From positions 85,953,501 to 86,017,500 of the forward strand of contig CM066731.1 of assembly GCA_033961575.1 (NCBI GenBank): a stretch of DNA of 64,000 bases, in the 5' to 3' direction. The translations under genes and the position numbers were made by a program. Positions 47,653 to 59,729 of this stretch are shown piece by piece. Under the pieces are notes generated by a model that was given only the letters and a program-made list of their open reading frames with translations, searched no databases and was not told the origin of the DNA. Positions within the stretch are counted from its first letter, which is position 1. Each line of letters begins with the position of its first letter. This stretch comes from Aselliscus stoliczkanus. Its lineage: Eukaryota; Chordata; Mammalia; Chiroptera; Hipposideridae.

Positions 47653-50119
47653 TTGTTAATCATTTCATATTTTAACACAATTTTAAGGTAAATCTCTGGT
47701 AATAGAAAAAAATGCAGGTGATAGAAAAGCTTGAGAATATTTATATTTGGGGATTTATATAAAACTTATATTTTTCAAAAATATAGATAATTAAATATAG
47801 AAAAATGATTTCTCCAAAACATTAGATTGTGATAAGTAAAACAATGAATATTTTTAAAAGCTTTATGCCATTGGAAGGATGGGTGTGGTGATTTTATTTT
47901 ACTTAATAGATGAAAATAATAGTAGTAATATCAATGGTACATATTTTATGTTAAGTGTTCTTATTACATAAAAAATAAAGAGGGCAGTGGGAGACTTTTG
48001 GAGGTGATGGATATGTTTATGGCATTGACTGTAGTGGTGGTTTCTCAGGTGTATGCTTATCTCCATCTCATCAAGTTTTATACATTAAATATGTACAGTC
48101 CTTTGTAAAGTACAGACTTTTGTATGTATCAATCTTTTATTTATACTCAATAAATTTGTCTAAAAAATTAAAAGTCTAAATAATTTTTTTGCAAAATAGT
48201 GTAGAAGTACACTTATACACTATTTATATAATATAAATAGTGTATATATAAATGTTATAATTATATAACATTTGCATAATTTAATTTACTTGAATAAGTA
48301 TTTACAAGATAATTTTTATTGTTTTGCTGCACTAGAATTTTAGATATCAGTTTGAAACTTAATTTGCTTATCTCATATATTTTATCAATTTAGTTTTAGG
48401 TTATAATAATGGTCTCTAAACCTAGCTCTCTGCCTTTAGACTCAATTGCTTACAGTCTGTTATGAACTCTTCTGCCAGATCTGTCTTTCCATCCAAGACT
48501 TCTTTTCATATTATGCCATGCTCAAAACCTTCTTTGGTATCCTATTATCCATGAAAACAATAGTCAACCTTTCACTAATTTCTCAATGCAACCAGATACT
48601 TATAAAACCTACATTTTTGCCTTGTGCTAAAATAAGTTTTAGGAAGAAACAGGAGGAGAAAAAAGAAGGAAAAGACAGAGAGAAGGGAGATATAGTCAGA
48701 TATTTAGCATATTCTATTTTATGTCTGCTCTGCAAATGACTATAGGTCAGTGGTAGAAGATGGCAATGAAAATAATTAATATAAAATATTAAATAATTAG
48801 AGATAAAATAGAAGAATGTTAGAATCCTTAGCATATAGAAATGTTGGGAACAAATTATCAGAGAAGAGGGAAAGTATTTGACAGTTCTGATGAAAAGAAA
48901 ACAAACTGAGTATGCAAAGGGAATGACTCAGAGAAAACAGGGCTCTCTAATTAATTTTGATGCAAAACCTATTAAAATATTGCAATGACTCATCTCTAAT
49001 AAAATCACACCGCTGAGTGTATTGATGGCTTCAAATATGGACAAAGCCTGTCATACTCACATGAAATGGACCATTTACCATTTGTAGAGATATGTCCTTT
49101 AATTTATATTAATTTTTCTGCATATATGCACACAAAAGATACCTTGACAAATATGGAATTTATCCCAAAAGTTTCCCAAAGGACTTTGGAAAATGTTATT
49201 ATAAAGTATGTAGGCTTAGTTCTTTACAAGATTAGTGAAACTAAAATTCTAAACAAGATAAAATTCAAGTGATAAAGTTTTTTAAAAACATCTTTTTAAA
49301 ATAACAAAAATTAATATCTCCAAAATACTATATACCAGATACTTTTCAGATTGTTTTATATATAAACACCAGAACAGCACTTTTAGTAAAATACTGCTAC
49401 AGTCACTATTTTAAATATAATAAAACTAAGGCATATAGAGATTAAGTAATATTCTCAAAGTCAACAGTTCATATGCAATGGATCCAAACTCCTGCAAAAT
49501 GACTCCCATGAGATCTATGATTTTTATAACCTTTTAGCATTTTTTATGATTTTCTCAAATATACTGATGAATAAGGAATCAATAACAAATAAGAATCATT
49601 AAAGAAAATGCATGCAATTAATACTACTTCCTTGAGGGTATCAAACTATTATTTTGAAATGGTCTCGGTTTCTTTCAGGCTTGGAGAATAAGAGAGTCAT
49701 TTTAAACAAATCAAAGTTTTAAAGAATTTAGAAAGGACTCTTCAGCGACACAAACACAAATTTATCTGGAGTTTCTGCATTTCTGAAATTCTGTGTGTTT
49801 GGAATTTGTCTCTGGCCTAATGGACCATTCTCTTGAGAGCATCAGATTAAAACAGGTAAGACTAGAGCCCACTTCTTGGTGCCAACTCAACACTGAATCA
49901 GACCTGGCATCTTCATATCTAGCAGCTTCTACTTCTACTGCTACTCCTCAGGAGTATTATAATGGAATGGATCTACAAAGAATCTTACATAGGTATACCA
50001 AACATATTATTTTAAATCTTCTCTAAATATACAGATGACAAAGATTAGCATACTGTGTATAATCTATAGCATCTTATCCACTGCATTATCTTTAAGTAAC
50101 TGGCTTCTTCTTTTTTTAA
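47653..50119. other. Intronic DNA with one MIR
   Basis: Mostly unassigned AT-rich sequence. 49370-49500 resembles MIR (ataaaactaaggcatataga, then caaagtcaacagttcat). Confidence 0.45.
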
Positions 50120-51406
50120 CTATGTAATTAATAATTGATTTATTTTTATTTTTGAATTATAGTTGGCATTCTATGTTATTGTATATTAGTTTCAGGTGTA
50201 CAGTGTAGTGGTTAGACATTTTGTATAATTTATGAAGTAATCCCCCTGATTATTCTAGTACCCACCTGACACTATACATACTTATTACAATATTATTTAC
50301 TGTATTCCCTACGCCATACTTGACACCTGTGATTGTTTTGCAACTGTCAGTTTGTACTTCATAATACCTCCACTGTTTTCACCCATTTGATAATCATCAG
50401 TTTATTCTCTGTATCTGAGTCTGTTTTTGTTGTTGTTCTTTAGATTTCACATATAAGTGAGATTATATAGTATTTGTTTTCCTCTGTCTGATTAATTTCA
50501 CTAAGTATAGTGCCCTCTGGGTCCATCCATGTTGTTGCAAATGTCAAGATTTCATTTTTTTATGTCCAAGTAATATTCCATTGTATATATTTACCACTTC
50601 TTACTTTTGAAGTCTTCTATTGATGGGCACTTAAGTTGCTCCCATATCTTGGATATTGTACATAGCAGTGCAGTGAGCATAGAGGTTCATTTATCTTTTC
50701 AAATTAGTGTTTTGGATTTCTTTCGATAAATACCCCAAAGTCGAATTTCTGAGTCATAAAGTAGTTCTGTTTTTAATTTTTTGAGGAAACTCAACACTGT
50801 TTTCTTTAGTGGCTGTACCAATTTTCAATCCCAATTCCAGTGTACAAGGGTTCCTTTTCCTCCAAATTCTTATCAACACTTGTGTGTTGATTTACTGATG
50901 ATAAACATTCTGACAGGTGTAAGGTGATGTCTCATTGTGGTTTTAATTTGCATTTCTCTGATGATTAATGATATTGAGCATATAGGCATTGGTTAATATC
51001 AGGGCTATGTATTCTTTTCCATTGATCTATAAGTTTGTTTTTATGCCATTACCATGCAGTATTGATTACTATAACCTAGTAATATAATTTGATATCAGAT
51101 AATGTTAATCTTCCAACTTTGTTCTTTTTTCTCAAGGTGGCCATGGCTATTTGGAGCTTCTTATGGTTCCATATAAATTATAGGATTATTTGCCTAAAAT
51201 GAAAAATGCCATTTTGAAGGGGATTGAATTAAATCTATATATTTGGGGAGTATTATGGACATTTTAACTATGTTAATTCTTCATATCCATGAGAACAGTA
51301 TATGCTTCCATTTATTTGTATCTTCAATTTTTTTTCTTCAATGTCTTGAAATTTTCTGAGTACAGGTCTCTTAGCTCCTTAGTTAATTTTATTCCTAGCT
51401 ATTTAA

Positions 51407-51866
51407 TTTTTTTTTTTTTAAGATTTTATTGGAGACCTGGGGGAGGGGAACAGCGCTGGGGAACCGGGAAAGAGGAACAGACAAATTGCTGTCCTTTTGT
51501 TCTTCACTCTAGTTGTGGAGGATATTGCTTCACTGGCTCATGTTGATATTACCATTGAGCTCTTTTCAGGTGAGGCAGATCGGTAGTGGGCCTCTGAATG
51601 GCCACTCATGGAGGCTATTGGCAGCTCAGGCGGGCTGCCAGCCGCTCACACTGGCTGCCGGCCACTCACTGTAACCAATGGCAGCCCACTGCAGCAGGGC
51701 CTGCAGCTAAGATGCCCCCGGGACTCACAGCAGTCCAGCTCCAGGTGGAGCTGTTGTTCACCTTCTTGTGTCATTGGCCCTCATATGTGGGATCCAAACC
51801 AGGACCCTGCTGCTCAGAGCTCGCATCCCAAGCCAGCTCTTAACCAATGTGCCCATTCATCTGGCC
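51407..51866 (-). mobile_element. Long composite tRNA-derived SINE inside the L1
   Basis: Same body and tail as 25181-25584. The right end reads catctggcccta, a diverged head. The duplication ctatttaa lies at 51399-51406 and 51867-51874. Near the head it carries an extra ctgctgctcagagctcgcatcc segment. Confidence 0.88.
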
Positions 51867-52571
51867 CTATTTAAATTTTTTTGATGCAATTTTAAATGGA
51901 ATTTTTTTCTTAATTTCTCTTTCTGGTAATTTGTTATTGGTGAATTAAAATGCAACCACAATTTCTGAATATTCATTTTGTATCCTGCTACTTTACTAAA
52001 TTCACTTATCAGTTCTAATAGTTTTTTTGTGGAATCTCCAGGTTTCTATGTATATATTATAGTATCATGTCATCTGCAAATAATGACAATTTCACTTTTC
52101 CCTTCCAATTTGGATGACCTTGTTCTTTTTTTCTTGTCTGACTGCTGTGGCTAGGACTTCCAATATTAAGTTGAATAAAAGTGGTGAAAGTGTGCATCCT
52201 TGTCTTGTTCCTGATCTTAAGAAAAATGCTTCTAGCTTTTTCCCATTGAGTATGATGTTGGCTGTGGGTTTGTCACATATGGCCTTTATTATGTTAAAAT
52301 GTTTCATTTAGTCCCACATTGCTGAGAGTCTTATTCATAAATAGATGCTAGATTTTGTCAACATTTTTTTCTACATTTATTGAAGTGCTCATACGATTTT
52401 TATGTTCATTTTATTTATGTGGTATATCATATTAACTGATTTGTGGATATGGAAACAACCTTTCATCCCAGGAATAAGTCCCATTTGATCATGGGGTATA
52501 TGATCTTTTTAATGTATTCTGAATTCAGTTTGCTAATATTTTGTCAAGGATTTTTGCACAATGTTCAACCA

Positions 52572-52689
<118 letters not shown>

Positions 52690-54259
52690 GTATTTGTCTG
52701 GTTTTGGAAACAGGATAATGGTGGTCTTGCTGAATGAGCTTGGGTGCCTACCCTCCTCTTGAATTTTTTGGAATAGTTTTGGAAGAATAGCTGTTAATTC
52801 CTTTTTGAATAAGAAAATTCACCAGTGAAGTTATCTGGTCCATGACTTCTGTTTTTTGATTACTAATTCAATTTCATTAGTAGTAATTCATCATTTCAGA
52901 TTTTCTGTTTCTACTTGATTCAGTTTTGGAAGATTGTATGTTTCTAGGGATTTATCCATTTCTTCCAGATTGCCCAATTTTTTGACATACGATTGCTTTT
53001 AATATTTTCTTATAATCATTTGTATTTCTGTGATGTCAATTGTTACTCTATTTTGTTTCTGATTTGATTTATTTGGGCCCTCCTTCTTTTTTTCATTAGT
53101 CTGGTTAAAAGTTTATCAATTTTTCTTGAAAGAATCAGCTCTTGGTTTCAATTATTTTTTCGTGATTTTTTTTAGACTCGATTTCATTTTTTTCTGCTTT
53201 GACTTTTATTATTTCCTTCCTTCTACTCAATTTGACTTTGTTTGCTGTTCTTTTTCTAGTTCCTTTAGATGTATGGTTAGATTGTTTGTTTGAGATTTTT
53301 CTTGTTTCTTGAGGAAGGCCTGAATTGCTATGAATTTCCCTCGAAGGAATGCTTTCACTGTGTCCCATAGATTTTGGATCATTTTGCTTTCATATTATTT
53401 TGGGTCAGGGTATCTTTTGTTTTTTTCCTTGATGTTGTTGTTGACCCATTCATTATTTTAGTAGCATGTTATGTAGCATTTATGTGTTTGTGTGTTCTTC
53501 ATTTTATTTCTTTAATCGATTTCTACTTTCATACCATTGTGGTCAGAGAAGACACTTCATATGATTTCAATCTTCTTAAATTTATTGAGACTTGTTTTGT
53601 CACCTAAAATGTAGTCTATCTTGGAAAATGTTCCATGTGCATTTAAAAAGAATGTATCCTCTGCTGCTTTGGGGTGAAATGCTCTAAAAAATAGCAATTA
53701 AGATCATCTGGCCTAGTGTGTCATTTAAAGCTGCTATATCCTTGTTGATTTTCTGTCTGGAAGATCTGTCCAATGGTATCAATGGGGTATTAAAGTGTCC
53801 TACTATGATTGTAATGCTATTGATCAGTCCTTTTATGTCAGTCAATATTTGCTTTACATATTTAGGTGCTCCAATGTTGGGTTCATAAATGTTTACAAGG
53901 GACATATCTATACTCTTGTTGGACTGATTTCTTTATCATTATGTAATGTCCCTTTGTCTCCTATTAAAGCTTTTAAGGTCTATTTAGTCTGAGATAAGTA
54001 TTGCTAACCTAACATTTTTATCATTTTCATTTGCATAAAATATATTTTCCATCCCTTTACTTTCATTCTGTGTGGCTGTTTCAATCTGAAGTTTGTCTCT
54101 TGTAGACAGCATGTGTAAAGGTCTTGTTTTCTTACCCATTGAGCTACCCTGTCTTTTGATTGGAGCATTTAATCCACTTACATTTAAAATGATGATTAAT
54201 AGATACATAGTTATTGCCATTCTATTATTTGTATTTATGTTCTCTTTTACCCCCTTCTT

Positions 54260-55000
54260 CTTAAAAAATGCCTCTTTAGAATTTCTTGTAATACTTGTTA
54301 GGTGTGATGAAGTCTTTTAGAATTTACTTACCTGTGAAGCTCTTTATCTCTCATTCATTTTAGAAAATAGCCTTCCTGGGTAGAGCACTCTTGGTTGTAG
54401 GTCCTTGATTTTCATGACTTTGAATATTTTGTGCCAATCCTCAAAGTTTTATTGAGAAATCAGCTGACAATCTTATGGGAGCTCTCTTGTATGTAACTAG
54501 ATTTCTTTCTTTTGCTGCTTTTAGCGTTCTCTCCCTGTCTATACATTTGCCACTTTCATCAGAATGTGTCTTTGTGTGGGTCTGTTTGGGGTCATCTTGT
54601 TTTGGACTTTATGTACTTCCTGGGCTTATATGTCTATTTCCTTCACCAGGTTAGGGAAGTTTTCACAATCATTATTTCTTCAAATAGGGATTTAATTCCT
54701 TGCTCTCTCTTCTCCTTCTGGTACCCTTATGACGTGAGTGTGTATGCTTGATGTTGTCCCAGAGGTCCCTTAAACTATCTTTATAAAAAAAAAAATTCTA
54801 AGCTCTTTTTCCTTTCTCTGTCAGGTGTTTTCTGCTACCTCGTCTTCCAAATCATTGACTTGATTAGCTGAATTATCTAGTCTGCTGGTGATTCCTTCTA
54901 GTGCATTCTTTATTTCAATTACTATATTCTTTTTGACTGGTTCTTTTTTATAGTTTCTATGTCCATTTTATGCTTGCTATCTCTTTGTTGAAGTTCTCAC
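54260..55000 (-). pseudogene. L1 ORF1 remnant
   Basis: In reverse the sequence reads like the ORF1 RNA-binding region: gggacctctgggacaacatc, then gtaccagaaggagaagagag, then a gcagcaaaagaaagaaatct block. The frames are broken repeatedly. The upstream 55000-56000 segment would be the 5' untranslated region. Confidence 0.65.
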
Positions 55001-56669
55001 TAAGTTTCTTGAGCATCTTCATAACCATTGTTTTGAACACTTACAACTGTACATGTTGTTTCTCTCCAATTCATTTAGTTCTTTTTCTGGACTTTTTCCC
55101 TGTTCTTTCATTTGCAAACTATTTCTTTGTTCCCTCATTTTGGAGGCCTCTTTGTATTTCTCACTATGTATTAGATAAATTGTTATGTATCCCAGTTTGG
55201 GCTAGTCAGCCTTATATAGGTGCCCTGTGGGTCCCAGTGTTTCATCAGGTTAACGGAGATTCTGATTTGGTGCCAGTGTTGAGCCTGGAGCTACTCAGCA
55301 AAAGTCTCAGGTCATGCCAAAGCCAACTGCTGCCTACCTGGGGCTCACAGACTCCAGAGAATTGTCCAAGAAAGAAAGCAATGTGGGTGGGCTTGCTGCT
55401 GGCTGAGAGTTTGCCTCCAGCATTGTGCAAGTAGGGTGGGGTAGCATCCCAGGGAGTCACCAGGGTGGAGCAAGTGGAGCTCACCAGGCCAATGCAGATT
55501 AAGATTTAGGCATTTGGAATAGGCCTCCACATAGGAATGATGGGCACCCACCTGCTGGCTGCACAAGAGGAGGATTCTACACTGGAAAAATGGCAACTGA
55601 CCCTCCAGTCTTCGCCCTGCCACATAACTCGCCCTCTCCCTGTATATCTCTCACACCTCCCACAAATGAGTGAGTCTATGTGTAGACCTTTTAAGAGGAT
55701 GTCTGTTTTGCTATAGCTCTCTGTTTCACCCAGCCAGTGCAATTCTTTCTGATTTTCACAGCCAGGATTGTGGGGCCTCCTCTTCCCAGCACTGGAACCC
55801 TAGGGTGGGGAGCTGGTTCTGGGGCTGGGGCCCCTCAATTTTCCAGTGGGACCTCTTCCACAAAGATATTCCCTTTGATGGCCGACCACAACACGTGGTT
55901 GTAGGGCCAGCCCATTTTCTGTCTCTGCCCCTCTCTCGCTATGACTTCTTCTTTATATCCTTAGTTATGGGAATTCTGTTCAGCTAGACTTCAGGTTGTC
56001 ACTTGCTTGTTATCTTCATAATTGTTAACTCAATTATCTAACCGTTTAGTGTGGGTATGGATGGCAGTGAATACAGTTTTATATAGGATTTTATTTTGAA
56101 ACATAACCACAATGCTGTTTAAGCAGCTTCAGGTATGATGTCTGGCAACTTTGTGCATGCTTTTCTCATTATTTTTGATAAATCTTTGTTTTCTCAATGT
56201 CACTTAGTCTGAGTCCATAAAACCATGTTAATTAAGCATGTGGGGAATTAAAGAACAGGGGCAACCATTTATTTTACAGTTGATTCTTTTCAATATATAA
56301 GTAGTTTCTTATTTTAATATTACATTTAACAGTTTACATATTTAAGAAACATATCCACCAAAACACAATCAAAGTTGCTTTTGCATGTGAAAAAAATATG
56401 TTTTTCCTCTTCCAAAATAGTAATCTATTGTACAGCTGTAATTTATTATAAAACTGACTCTGGCAATATTCTGAGTGGCAAACTATGATTTAAAAAAATG
56501 AAGAAAATCTGTCATGGCAATTACTCTTTAACTTTTTTCTACCTTCATATACTCCCTTCTTCTTTATCCCAATTATTTTGAAAATAAAAAAAAAAAAACA
56601 ATTGCAGTTTATAAAATAAGAATATGATATTTAGAATTATGTTATATAGAATGTAAAATGAATAAGACC

Positions 56670-56790
56670 AAGAAGCACAATCAAATGCCCTCATTTTGTT
56701 GCTAATGAAAATGATGTGCCAAGAGGAGAAAAATGAGTTGGTCAAGGTCACATGACCAACCACTGGCAGAGATTCTATCTCAGATACTTT
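56670..56790 (+). mobile_element. MIR-like fragment
   Basis: The text tggtcaaggtcacatgacca then ctggcagagattctatctca is the MIR core. Confidence 0.6.
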
Positions 56791-56816
56791 TTCTTTTAGA
56801 ATATTTCAGGGTCCAA

Positions 56817-56913
56817 GGGCCGGCCGAGTGGCCAGTGACACTGCCAGCGGAAGCCAGCGGCCCCGGTTCGGGTCCCACATATGAGGGCCAGTGACACTGC
56901 CCTCAAAAAAAAA
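56817..56913 (+). mobile_element. Short SINE with internal sequence replacement
   Basis: Head gggccggccgagtgg is followed not by the A box but by ccagtgacactgcc, a copy of the element's own 3' segment. The normal aagccagcggccccggttcg follows, through to gacactgccctc and poly-A. A 15-bp duplication with two mismatches (atatttcagggtcca and gtatttcacggtcca) flanks it at 56801-56815 and 56914-56928. Confidence 0.93.
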
Positions 56914-57119
56914 GTATTTCACGGTCCAGAAGTTTTTGCCAATGAAAAGAAGCATAATTTAGGAACAGTATTGTATTCTACAGTCTTCTTGTGATGTGAT
57001 ATATCTAGCACTACTTTCCTATTTCACCAATTAGCTTAAGAAAGTATTCTTAGATTTATAAAATGGATAAAATAATAAATGCATCTTATTAAGGGAAATG
57101 TTATATTTCCCCAATATTT

Positions 57120-57240
57120 TTCATAATGAAATGGTGGTATAGGTATTTCTGTTTTACATAAGGAAATTGAGGCTCATGTGCAATAAGTAACACACTTGAG
57201 CTCACCCAGCTTCTCTTAATGTAGAAGCTCTAATTTAAAA
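57120..57240 (+). mobile_element. MIR fragment
   Basis: ttacataaggaaattgaggc then cacacttgagctcacccagc resembles MIR. Confidence 0.6.
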
Positions 57241-58039
57241 AAATATATATCTAGAGGATTTTAGCCTCCGTTTAAAAACTGTGTTAAATGTTACAGTTAG
57301 GGTTGGTCAATCAGAATGATAAAAGACAAATAGGGTAAATGTATTGATAAGAGTATCAAAAATTTCAATTTGCTTTCAATTTATTTAACATTTAATACCC
57401 TTTGCTCTTCAAAACATAGTTCAAATTATATAATGCAAAACTGATAGGACACTACAGAAAATACACAACATCACTGCTAAGGAAAAAAAACACTTCAAAA
57501 TATAATTATTAAGAGATCTAATAGGCACATATAAAACACTGTTCCTATGACATGGAAAACATTTATAAAAGCTATATTAAGCTATAAATCAAATCCTATC
57601 AATTTCAAAGTCACTGCTTAATCTGTTTCTGAACTCTGCAAATTGTTTTAAAACAAATTCCACATTTTACAAATTTAAAAACAAACCTCAGAATAACCCA
57701 CCTGAAGAACATATAATGAAAAATTTAAAAAAATATTCAAATTAAATACTATTAAAATATTATTCTCAAACCTGTTAGATGAAGAATAAACACAATTTAG
57801 AGAAAATGCTAGTCTTTAGTGCTTATATTACAAAAGAAAATGAAAACACTAATCATATAATAGAAAGGATCAAATAAATCTAAAATTTGGCTTTTTGAGA
57901 AGATGTGAAATTTACAAATATCAATCAAAGCTGATCATGAAAAAAAGAGAAAAATACTTATAAAGAATATTAGGATAAAAGAAAAAATACAACAAAATAT
58001 TTAAGCAATGCCAAAGAAATTATAAAAAGTTTTATGTTA
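57241..58039 (+). mobile_element. Old L1 ORF2 fragment (extent uncertain)
   Basis: 57790-58020 resembles the segment of L1 ORF2 after the endonuclease: tctaaaatttggctttttga, then caaagctgatcatgaaaaaa and agagaaaaatact. The part before 57790 is AT-rich and only possibly L1. Confidence 0.5.
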
Positions 58040-58054
58040 AAAATTAGAAATTTA

Positions 58055-58305
58055 GGGCTGGCCGAGTGGCGCGGTGGTTAGGCGCTGGCTTGGGAGACCA
58101 GCGGCCCCGGTTTGGGTCCCACATGTGAGAGCCAGTGACACTGCCCTCAAACAAACAAACAGAAAACCCCCAAACAAACAAAAAGAAAAACATCTACTTT
58201 GGGCCGGCCGAGTGGCGCGGTGGTTAAGTGCTGGCTTGGGAAGCCAGTGGCCCTGGTTCGGGTCCCACATATGAGGGCCAGTGACACTGCCCTCAAGAAA
58301 AAAAA
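58055..58305 (+). mobile_element. Dimeric short SINE
   Basis: Two head-to-tail copies, 58055-58149 and 58201-58305, are joined by an A-rich linker with CAAA units (58150-58200). A perfect 15-bp duplication aaaattagaaattta brackets the pair (58040-58054, 58306-58320). I see none around the second copy alone. Confidence 0.93.
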
Positions 58306-58418
58306 AAAATTAGAAATTTAGGGAAGATCAGTTTTTACAAATGTATAAATTACCAAAAATTATTTGAAAATAAATGTAAGTATCCTATAACTGTATTAGA
58401 ATGTTTTTTTAAATCTTC

Positions 58419-58450
58419 ACACACACACACACACACACACATACACACAC
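58419..58450. repeat. (CA)n microsatellite
   Basis: CA units with one TA interruption. Confidence 0.95.
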
Positions 58451-58554
58451 ATTTTACCGAGACACACTCACAGTGTAGTTAGTGTGAGTTTTAATAAAAT
58501 TGAAAGCATAAAACTTGGAATGGAAGAAACACTAATGTAATTAAAAAATAATAT

Positions 58555-58800
58555 GATACTGTGAACAAAATAGGTGTCACTAAGGATATGGAACAAAGGG
58601 AACTCACACTGCTGCTGATAAGAGTATAAACACATGATTGAGAGATCAGTTTGGCAATGTGCAGTACATTTGAGGATGCATGTGTTATATAAGCAAACAA
58701 TACTGCTTCCCGAGCAGAATTCCCTTGAAGTTGTTATATGAGCACCACCACGCAAGTACAACGATACAGAGTTGCTCAAACTGTTTTATACATCAATAAT
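58555..58800 (+). mobile_element. Old L1 (L1M) 3' region
   Basis: The text aggatatggaacaaagggaa, ctcacactgctgctgataag and gatcagtttggcaatgtgca matches the L1M 3' region. It may belong with the L1 fragment before the SINE dimer. Confidence 0.7.
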
Positions 58801-58887
58801 TCTTTTTAAGTTTGTGATAATTCCAAGACATGATTTTAAAAATCCTCTCTTAAGAGAATCTTGTCAACTGTAAACTTCTATCCTGAA

Positions 58888-59002
58888 CACATTGTATGCG
58901 GGCATTTGAGCGATATGACGAGTTTACTCGTTTCCCACATTCACATTGTAAGCGGGCATTTGAGCGATATGACGAGTTTACTCATTTCCCACAAACAATG
59001 TG
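58888..59002. mobile_element. Miniature TTAA-type (piggyBac-like?) element with internal tandem duplication
   Basis: 115 bp with perfect 8-bp inverted ends, cacattgt and acaatgtg. TTAA follows on the right (59003-59006) and TGAA, one change from TTAA, precedes it on the left (58884-58887). Inside, a 54-bp unit with gcgggcatttgagcgatatg and the hairpin acgagtttactcgt occurs twice (58898 and 58952). It lies about 340 bp from a DPP10 exon. Superfamily is inferred from the TTAA alone. Confidence 0.7.
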
Positions 59003-59339
59003 TTAAGTTTTTACCCTGAACAATACTTCAAGAATAAACTTGACAACATGATATAATGGAAATGTCAGTTAACTGGGCCCTAGTACGATTGACTCTTTTC
59101 TAGGTTTCATTACTAATTAGCCATTTAATCATACATCACCCTATAAACTCTTTTTAAATTAATTGAGAAAATATACTAATATTACTTGATATGTTCTTAA
59201 ATGAGAATACTAGACAAAAGCTATAGAGGGAAATAAAAAACATCAAGGACAATAAGACATTTTTTACAAGTGGTTTCTGCAAACGTTTTCCACAGGGCCA
59301 GGCTAAGAGTGCTCGGTGCAGACCAATGCCTGTGCTTAC
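59003..59339. other. DPP10: Short intronic stretch before the 82-bp exon
   Basis: Begins with a gttaagtttttaccctgaac phrase. The rest is AT-rich with no recognised repeat. Confidence 0.45.
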
Positions 59340-59421
59340 CAGCTGCTGCCCTTGGACACCCCACGCTGCGTACTGCAAGATGGAGTCCTCTACTTCTGGA
59401 GGATTTAACTCCCAAACTTCC
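59340..59421 (-). CDS. DPP10: DPP10 internal coding exon (82 bp)
   Basis: The minus-strand reading is one base (completing Arg) plus 27 codons, beginning EVWELNPPEVEDSILQYAAW and ending GVQGQQL. This is a recognisable stretch of the DPP10/DPP6/DPP4 propeller, about residues 165-192 in human DPP10. The acceptor is ttttttcaag with A rather than the usual C at -3. The donor is gtaagc after the complete Leu codon, so the exon ends in phase 0. It lies only 97 bp downstream of the previous exon but 34.4 kb upstream of the next. Ile in EDSIL is Val in my recollection of human. No stop or frameshift is present. The flanking open reading frame continues past the donor into nonsense, which confirms the boundary. 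Confidence 0.94.
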
Positions 59422-59518
59422 CTTGAAAAAAGGTAAATATTTTTACATAAACAAATTGACATCTACACCAATTTAGTTGGACAATGGCTCAAGAAAACCT
59501 GAAAATCAAAGAACTTAC
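59422..59518 (-). other. DPP10: DPP10 intron, 97 bp
   Basis: Very short intron between the 53-bp and 82-bp exons. On the minus strand it starts gtaagttc and ends in an AT-rich tract then ttttttcaag. No repeat is recognisable in it. It is near the small end of the mammalian intron range and has resisted the insertions that fill every other intron here. Confidence 0.9.
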
Positions 59519-59571
59519 CTAGTGTGTATGTTGTAAATCACATATGAAGCAGTATATGAATAATGAAAAAC
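59519..59571 (-). CDS. DPP10: DPP10 internal coding exon (53 bp), first of five in the window
   Basis: Read on the minus strand this exon encodes VFHYSYTASYVIYNIHT plus the first two bases of an Arg codon (AG). This matches the start of the DPP10 beta-propeller ectodomain, near residues 148-164 of the human protein as I recall it. The acceptor is aatttcag and the donor is gtaagttc. The AG joins the first G of the next exon to make AGG (Arg), so the frame continues exactly. DPP10 is a single-pass type II membrane protein that assembles with Kv4 channels and alters their trafficking and gating; it has the prolyl-oligopeptidase fold but no peptidase activity. The first residue is Val where I recall Ile in human, a conservative change. 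The preceding exon was not found before 64000. Confidence 0.93.
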
Positions 59572-59729
59572 CTGAAATTAAAAAAAGAGAGTCATTGACC
59601 ATAGTTTAAAATAAAGGCTCTATCTTAGTGTGTATGTATGTTCCTATTAAATTCCAGGAAATCCAAGAATTGGTTTTAGTGAGAAATTAAAATGTGAAAT
59701 AGTGTAGTTCTCAAGTTCATTACCTTCTC

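Noticed and set aside
58898..59002. Two direct 54-bp repeats as a possible CRISPR-like array
   Set aside because: Mammalian sequence, only two contiguous units without spacers, inside a TTAA-bounded element.
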